Origin: an uncultured bacterium
GTDB lineage: Bacteria; Bacillota_A; Clostridia; Oscillospirales; Oscillospiraceae
Assembly: GCA_945917385.1 (NCBI GenBank)
Contig: CAMEHJ010000091.1
Span: 1-5,620 of the forward strand
Reading direction: 5' to 3'
DNA: 5,620 nucleotides
Positions 5,571 through 5,620 of the stretch are shown here, piece by piece (the stretch's first letter is position 1; every line of letters begins with the position of its first letter). The notes below the pieces were generated by a model. That model saw only the letters and a list, made by a program, of their open reading frames with translations, was not told the origin of the DNA and searched no databases. The position numbers were made by a program, and so were the translations under genes.

Positions 5571-5620
5571 CATTTTATGGCATAAAAATCCCGCTGCCTT
5601 GAAACTATCCCCGCCGCCCG

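Noticed and set aside
5570..5620. Possible 3' end of a convergent minus-strand gene (an open frame ending in TGA at 5572-5570, next to the terminator)
   Set aside because: Only 16 codons are visible, with no recognisable sequence. The bidirectional terminator makes it possible but cannot establish it.

Overview
The window looks like chromosomal DNA from a gut-type Gram-positive Clostridia, most likely the Oscillospiraceae/Ruminococcaceae group. This is inferred from several things: strong AGGAGG-type ribosome binding sites; GC-rich genes separated by AT-rich promoter regions; a Sec-secreted, Pro/Thr-stalked surface protein with a C-terminal membrane anchor; a clostridial-type alanine/glycine symporter; and an intergenic palindromic repeat of a kind I recall as common in such genomes. 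No rRNA, tRNA, CRISPR array, phage or defence genes were seen.

Layout. At the left edge (1-351, minus strand) is the N-terminal part of a MerR-family regulator that runs off the window, with a good sigma-A-type promoter just upstream. Between it and the next gene (about 366-718) lie a roughly 134-bp MITE-like inverted-repeat element and a hairpin terminator. From 719 to 3568 (minus strand) is a 949-residue cell-surface protein. In order it has a signal peptide, a stalk of eight 8-residue repeats encoded by a 24-bp tandem repeat, a ubiquitin-like beta-grasp domain, an Asn/Gly-rich hexapeptide-repeat region, an Ig-like domain, a DG-turn repeat region with an internal duplication, an X2-like module, and a transmembrane anchor with a degraded sorting motif.

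A 435-bp AT-rich divergent promoter region (3569-4003) separates this gene from a plus-strand AGCS-family sodium:alanine/glycine symporter (4004-5524). The symporter is followed by a strong intrinsic terminator (5541-5570), and only 50 bases remain to the right.

How the genes relate. The surface protein and the symporter are each flanked by their own promoter region and terminator, so each is probably monocistronic. Nothing in the sequence ties the three genes into one pathway. The MerR regulator is probably linked to whatever lies beyond the left edge. I did not find a convincing new multi-gene system. The more unusual items are the architecture of the surface protein, the MITE-like element, and the divergent motifs of the symporter subfamily.
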